Assembly (NCBI GenBank): GCA_016213625.1
Contig: JACQZZ010000009.1
Coordinates: 1-44,133 of the forward strand
DNA from: Actinomycetota bacterium
GTDB taxonomy: Bacteria; Actinomycetota; Acidimicrobiia; Acidimicrobiales; Ilumatobacteraceae
Direction of reading: 5' to 3'
DNA length: 44,133 nucleotides
Position numbers and translations under genes: made by a program
Shown: positions 40,643-44,133 of the stretch, piece after piece
Layout: every line of letters starts with the position of its first letter
How positions within the stretch are numbered: the first letter of the stretch is position 1
Notes under the pieces: generated by a model
Told to the model about the DNA's origin: nothing
Database searches by the model: none
The model's input: the letters and a program-made list of their open reading frames with translations, nothing else

Positions 40643-42250
40643 CTTCTGGACCTCGAGGTCGCCCTTCTCGTTGGCGGCTCGCAGCACCTTCTTGTCGAAC
40701 TTGCCGACACTGGTCTTGGGCACCTCGGTGATGAACGCCCACCGTTCCGGCAGCCAGAACTTGGCGGTGCGCTCGCCGAGCCACTGGCGCAGCTCCTCGG
40801 CCGTGAGCGATTCACCGGGCTTGAGCACCACACACGCCAGCGGGCGCTCGTCCCAACGATCGTCGGGCACTCCGATGACGGCTGCCTCGAGGATGGCGGG
40901 GTGGCCCATGAGCGTGTTCTCCAGGTCGACCGAGCTGACCCATTCGCCGCCGGACTTGATGACGTCCTTCGCTCGGTCGCTGATCATCACGTAACCGTTG
41001 GGCATGACGCTGGCGACGTCGCCGGTGCGTAGCCATCCGTCGTGGAACTTCTCCGGATCGTCGACGTGGTAGTACTCGGCGGTGATCCACGAGCCGCGCA
41101 CTTCGATCTCGCCGAGCGCCTCGCCGTCCCACGGCTGCACGCTGCCGTCGTCGGCCGTGATGCGCAGCTCGACACCGGGGATGATGCGGCCGGTCTTCAC
41201 TCGCCAATCGGTCTCGCTGAGGTCGCCCATGTCGGCCGGCGGATGGCCGATGGCGCACACCGGGCTGGTCTCGGTCATGCCCCATCCCTGAACGACCGGC
41301 ACACCGAACGTCTCGCGGTAGCCGTCGATGAGGCCGCGTGGCACGGCCGAACCGCCGCACATGACGAGCCGGAACGAGCTCATGTCGGTGTCGGGTGCGT
41401 TGTGCAGGATGTCGTTGAGCACCGTCGGCACCGCACCCGTGAGAGTGGGCTTCGTCTCGGCGATGATGCGCTTGATGGGCGCCGCCTGCAGGAACTGCTG
41501 CGGGAACACCAGATCGGCGCCGATCATCCACGCCGCGTACGGCGTGCCCCACGCGTTGGCGTGGAACATCGGCACGATGACCAACATGCGGTCGTGTTCT
41601 GACAGCGCGATGTTGGCGGTGGAGGTGACCATGAGCGAGTGCATGTACGTGCTGCGGTGGCTGTACATCACGCCCTTGGGGTTCCCCGTGGTGCCGCTCG
41701 TGTAGCACATGGCCATGCCCGTGTTCTCGGTGACCTCGGGGTACTCGAAGCCGGGCTCCTCGGCGGCCAGCAACTCGTCGTAGTCGAGCAGTCCGTCGCC
41801 CAGCGAGCTCGCGTCGCCAGGGCCCTTGACGATGATGTGCTGCACGTTCGGGATCTGGTCGCGCACCCGCGCCAGCAGCGGCGCGATGGAGGCGTCGACG
41901 ATGATGACCTTGTCGTCGGCGTGGTTGATGACGTACGCCAACTGCTCGGGGAACAGACGGATGTTCAGGGTGTGCAACACCGCACCCATGCACGGGATGG
42001 CGAGGTACGCCTCCATGTGCGTCTGGTTGTTCCACAGGAACGTGCCGACGCGATCGCCCGGCTGCACGCCCAGTCGAGTGAGCGCTGCCGCGAGCTGATC
42101 GGCCCGATCGGCCACCTGCGCGAACGTGCTCTCGACGTACCCGTCGCCGGTGAACGTGATGATCTTCTTGTTGGCGTGGACCTGCCTGCCGAACTTGAAG
42201 ATCGGCGTCAGCGTGAGCTGATAGTGGTCCATCATCGTGCTGGTCAGCAT
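40634..42250 (-). CDS. Long- or medium-chain fatty acid-CoA ligase (acyl-CoA synthetase)
   Basis: This 538-residue member of the ANL adenylate-forming family activates a carboxylic acid as an acyl-AMP and then forms the CoA thioester. Motifs are YTSGTTGNPKGVMYSH (about 182-197), GWGMTETSP (about 322-330), DGWLRTGDVA (about 413-422), SDRAKDVIKSGGEWVSS (about 432-448) and the catalytic Lys in KTSVGKFDKKVLR near the C-terminus. The start ATG 42250 has AGAGGGGGAAG (42257-42267) upstream and a TAGTCT hexamer at 42292-42297, so this transcript has a leader. The C-terminus abuts the 18-bp repeat array. Chain-length preference is not evident. Confidence 0.93.
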   Translation of the reverse strand: MLTSTMMDHYQLTLTPIFKFGRQVHANKKIITFTGDGYVESTFAQVADRADQLAAALTRLGVQPGDRVGTFLWNNQTHMEAYLAIPCMGAVLHTLNIRLFPEQLAYVINHADDKVIIVDASIAPLLARVRDQIPNVQHIIVKGPGDASSLGDGLLDYDELLAAEEPGFEYPEVTENTGMAMCYTSGTTGNPKGVMYSHRSTYMHSLMVTSTANIALSEHDRMLVIVPMFHANAWGTPYAAWMIGADLVFPQQFLQAAPIKRIIAETKPTLTGAVPTVLNDILHNAPDTDMSSFRLVMCGGSAVPRGLIDGYRETFGVPVVQGWGMTETSPVCAIGHPPADMGDLSETDWRVKTGRIIPGVELRITADDGSVQPWDGEALGEIEVRGSWITAEYYHVDDPEKFHDGWLRTGDVASVMPNGYVMISDRAKDVIKSGGEWVSSVDLENTLMGHPAILEAAVIGVPDDRWDERPLACVVLKPGESLTAEELRQWLGERTAKFWLPERWAFITEVPKTSVGKFDKKVLRAANEKGDLEVQKLA

Positions 42251-42291
42251 GGAATTCTTCCCCCTCTTCGTGCCGGACCCGGCCGTCCGCC

Positions 42292-42301
42292 AGACTAGGA
42301 C
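42292..42301. promoter_or_regulatory. Overlapping divergent -10-like elements (TAGTCT minus, TAGGAC plus)
   Basis: The minus strand reads TAGTCT (42297-42292), 41 bases before the acyl-CoA synthetase start. The plus strand reads TAGGAC (42296-42301), three bases before thrH. They share two bases, so both promoters could compete for polymerase. Confidence 0.3.
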
Positions 42302-42304
42302 ACC

Positions 42305-42925
42305 GTGAGCACCATCTCCGCCCTCCAGCAGACCATCGTCACCCTCGATCTCGAAGGAGTGCTGGTCCCCGAGATCTGGATCGCCGTCGCCGAGCGCACC
42401 GGCATCGACGAGCTCCGCCGCACCACCCGCGACGAACCCGACTACGACAAGCTGATGAAGTACCGCCTCGACATCCTCGGGCGGGAGGGTCTCACGATGA
42501 GCCTCATCGCCGATGTCATCGGCGGCCTCGAGCCGCTGCCCGGCGCCAAGCAGTTCCTCGACGCCCTGCGCGAGCGCACACAGGTCATCATCCTCAGCGA
42601 CACGTTCGAGCAGTTCGGCGCACCGCTCATGCGGCAGCTGGGTATGCCCACCATCCTGTGCCACCAGCTCATCGTGCGCGACGACCGCATCGTCGACTAC
42701 GCGCTGCGCATGCCCGACCAGAAGCGCCACGCGGTGAACGCCCTGCGCGGCCTGAACTACCGGGTCATCGCAGCCGGCGACTCGTACAACGACGCCGCCA
42801 TGCTCGGTGCGGCCGACGCCGGCTTCTGGTTCCACGCACCCGACACCATCGCCGGCCAGTTCCCGCAGTTCCCGGCCAACCACACGTACGACCAACTGTT
42901 CACCTCGATCACCGGCTCCCTGTGA
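42305..42925 (+). CDS. thrH: ThrH: phosphoserine phosphatase / homoserine phosphotransferase (HAD family)
   Basis: ThrH is a HAD-superfamily enzyme that dephosphorylates phosphoserine and can pass the phosphate to homoserine. The 206-residue protein has the characteristic opening TLDLEGVLVPEIWIAVAERTGI (about 13-34; the Asp in DLEG is the nucleophile), RRTTRDEPDYDKLM, ILSDTFEQF (about 97-105), and GDSYNDAAML (about 159-168), which contains the motif IV acids. The GTG start at 42305 sits close to a TAGGAC hexamer. Its stop overlaps the next GTG. It probably supports serine or threonine metabolism, with no such neighbours in the window. Confidence 0.92.
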   Translation: MSTISALQQTIVTLDLEGVLVPEIWIAVAERTGIDELRRTTRDEPDYDKLMKYRLDILGREGLTMSLIADVIGGLEPLPGAKQFLDALRERTQVIILSDTFEQFGAPLMRQLGMPTILCHQLIVRDDRIVDYALRMPDQKRHAVNALRGLNYRVIAAGDSYNDAAMLGAADAGFWFHAPDTIAGQFPQFPANHTYDQLFTSITGSL

Positions 42926-44133
42926 ACGGCGCGGCAACGCAGCGACGCCTGCTCGACGAGCTCGTCGAACGGTCACTCGCGCAACATCGGTGCCCCTCCA
43001 TCGCGTGGGGTGTGCTCGAGCACGGCCATCTCGTGGTGGCCGGCGGCAGCGGCCTGTTGCACGACGGCGCGCCGCCCGACGAGCACACCCGCTACCGCAT
43101 CGCCTCGATGAGCAAGAGTTTCACCACTGCGGCCGTACTCGGGTTGCGCGACGACGGTGTGCTGCGCCTCGACGACCCCATCACGACCTTCGCCCCCGAA
43201 CTGGCCGACGTGGTGGGACCCGCCGGTTCGCAGGCCGTCACGCTGCGCCATCTGCTCAGCATGACCAGTGGCCTGGCCACCGACGACGCGTGGGCCGATC
43301 GCCACCTCGACCTGTCCCCCGACGAGTTGGACCTCGCCGTCCAGCGCCCCCTGTTCGCCCACCGCGTGAACGAGTCGTTCGAGTACAGCAACCTCGGGTT
43401 CGCGCTCATCGGCCGAGTGGTGTGGCGGGCCACGGGCACGCGGGTGCAGGACCACGTGTCGCGTCGCCTGCTCGAGCCGCTGGGACTGCACAGCACCACC
43501 TGGACCTTCCCCGACGGCACCCGATGGGCTCACCCTCGACGTCTGGTCGAGGGTGAGGAAGTCGACGACGCGCTCGTCCTCGGCGATGGCGAGATGGCGC
43601 CGATGGGTGGATTGTGGAGCACGGTCAGCGACCTCGCCCGCTGGGTGGCCTGGCTCGACCGAGCCAACGACGCCGAGGCCCACGACGAGGTCGGACTGTC
43701 CGCCTCCTCCCGGCGCGAGATGCAGCGCATGCAGACCTACATCGGCACCTCGACGGTGGTCGGTCGCACCAGCCCGTCCGGGTACGGCTTCGGCCTGAAC
43801 ATGCGCGATGACACCGACCTCGGCATGGTGGTGGCGCACTCCGGTGGACTGCCCGGCTACGGGTCCAACATGCGGTGGATGAAGGGTCGCGGCACCGGCG
43901 CCATCGCACTGGCCAACCTGTTCTACGCACCGATGCACGAGTTGACCCTCGAGATGCTGGCAGCGTTGCACGACGCCGGCGCCATCGCTCCGACACCGGT
44001 TCAGGAGGCACCGCTCCTGGAGTCCGCGGCACGGCGACTCGTGGCGTTGTTGAACGACTGGAGCCACCAGCGCGCCGACGACCTGTTCACCGACAACGTG
44101 CCGCTCGACGAGTCCTATGCACTCCGAGCCGCG
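42922..44133 (+). CDS. Serine hydrolase, beta-lactamase/class C PBP fold (3' partial)
   Basis: This is a penicillin-binding-protein-like esterase or peptidase of the beta-lactamase family. The frame stays open for 404 codons to the window edge, so the C-terminus is missing. The active-site motifs are S-x-x-K at 62-65 in ASMSKSF, Tyr155-Ser-Asn157 in YSN, and HSGG from His306 in AHSGGLPGYG. MTSGL (about 114-118) is also typical. There is no signal peptide, so it is probably cytoplasmic. The GTG start overlaps the thrH stop (GTGA). The sequence past about residue 350 is extra to the catalytic core, perhaps the start of an additional C-terminal domain. The substrate is unknown. Confidence 0.88.
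   Translation, partial: MNGAATQRRLLDELVERSLAQHRCPSIAWGVLEHGHLVVAGGSGLLHDGAPPDEHTRYRIASMSKSFTTAAVLGLRDDGVLRLDDPITTFAPELADVVGPAGSQAVTLRHLLSMTSGLATDDAWADRHLDLSPDELDLAVQRPLFAHRVNESFEYSNLGFALIGRVVWRATGTRVQDHVSRRLLEPLGLHSTTWTFPDGTRWAHPRRLVEGEEVDDALVLGDGEMAPMGGLWSTVSDLARWVAWLDRANDAEAHDEVGLSASSRREMQRMQTYIGTSTVVGRTSPSGYGFGLNMRDDTDLGMVVAHSGGLPGYGSNMRWMKGRGTGAIALANLFYAPMHELTLEMLAALHDAGAIAPTPVQEAPLLESAARRLVALLNDWSHQRADDLFTDNVPLDESYALRAA

Noticed and set aside
40499..41032. Plus-strand frame encoding GSGEEG repeats
   Set aside because: It is the 18-bp minisatellite read in one frame plus the antisense of the acyl-CoA synthetase. No start signal or domain supports a protein.
1..44133. tRNA, rRNA, insertion sequence or prophage
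   Set aside because: Reading both strands I found no T-loop/anticodon arrangement, rRNA-like stretch, transposase, integrase or phage structural gene. A tRNA or covariance scan would be needed to exclude small RNAs fully.

Overview
The window is about 44 kb of high-GC, gene-dense DNA. Family content and gene style suggest an actinobacterium, most likely of the class Acidimicrobiia (Ilumatobacter-like). This placement is inferred from codon use, ATGA/GTGA stop-start overlaps, GTG starts, a nearby DUF501-Ppx pair and an add-upp-phosphosugar-mutase neighbourhood; it was not tested by any search. I count 45 protein genes. Two are cut by the window edges: a metal-binding lipoprotein at the left and a serine hydrolase at the right. 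I see no rRNA, tRNA, insertion sequence, prophage or CRISPR array.

Region 1 (1-3661) holds a ZnuA/C/B-type metal ABC importer. It converges on, and overlaps by 47 bases, a YibE/F membrane protein with a His-rich N-terminus.

Region 2 (3760-19968) is built around a molybdenum hydroxylase. The structural genes run coxS-coxL-coxM, and CoxL carries AYRGAGR, the form II signature, not the form I motif of proven CO dehydrogenases. An insert of five unrelated genes follows: PAP2 phosphatase, PIN-like protein, FAD amine oxidase, SDR and GH13 debranching-type enzyme. The accessory set then resumes: coxD-type MoxR ATPase, coxE-type VWA protein, two XdhC-family proteins, a MobA-like nucleotidyltransferase and a membrane-anchored CoxG. 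A secreted NlpC/P60 hydrolase sits inside the accessory set on the opposite strand. The region ends with DUF501, a half-length Ppx/GppA relative and a GNAT acetyltransferase.

Region 3 (19993-24525) is mixed: a small basic protein, two enoyl-CoA hydratase paralogues, an unrecognised protein, an endonuclease-like DUF559-type protein and an anchored SGNH hydrolase. A pair of unusual AT-rich perfect palindromes lies between convergent genes here.

Region 4 (24641-36997) looks like nucleoside uptake and salvage: a BMP-type ABC importer (lipoprotein, double ATPase, two permeases), adenosine deaminase, uracil phosphoribosyltransferase, a phosphosugar/phosphopentomutase and a PfkB (adenosine-kinase-like) kinase. 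A CoA-transferase, a lone QueF and a secreted SGNH hydrolase are interspersed.

Region 5 (37066-44133) has an M1 aminopeptidase, a TauD-family dioxygenase, an 18-bp minisatellite, an acyl-CoA synthetase, ThrH and a beta-lactamase-fold serine hydrolase that runs off the end.

A general feature is a TAnnnT hexamer placed 6-9 nt before the start codon of many transcription-unit-leading genes on both strands, with no ribosome binding site. This is the expected picture for leaderless transcripts, and I used it to choose several starts.
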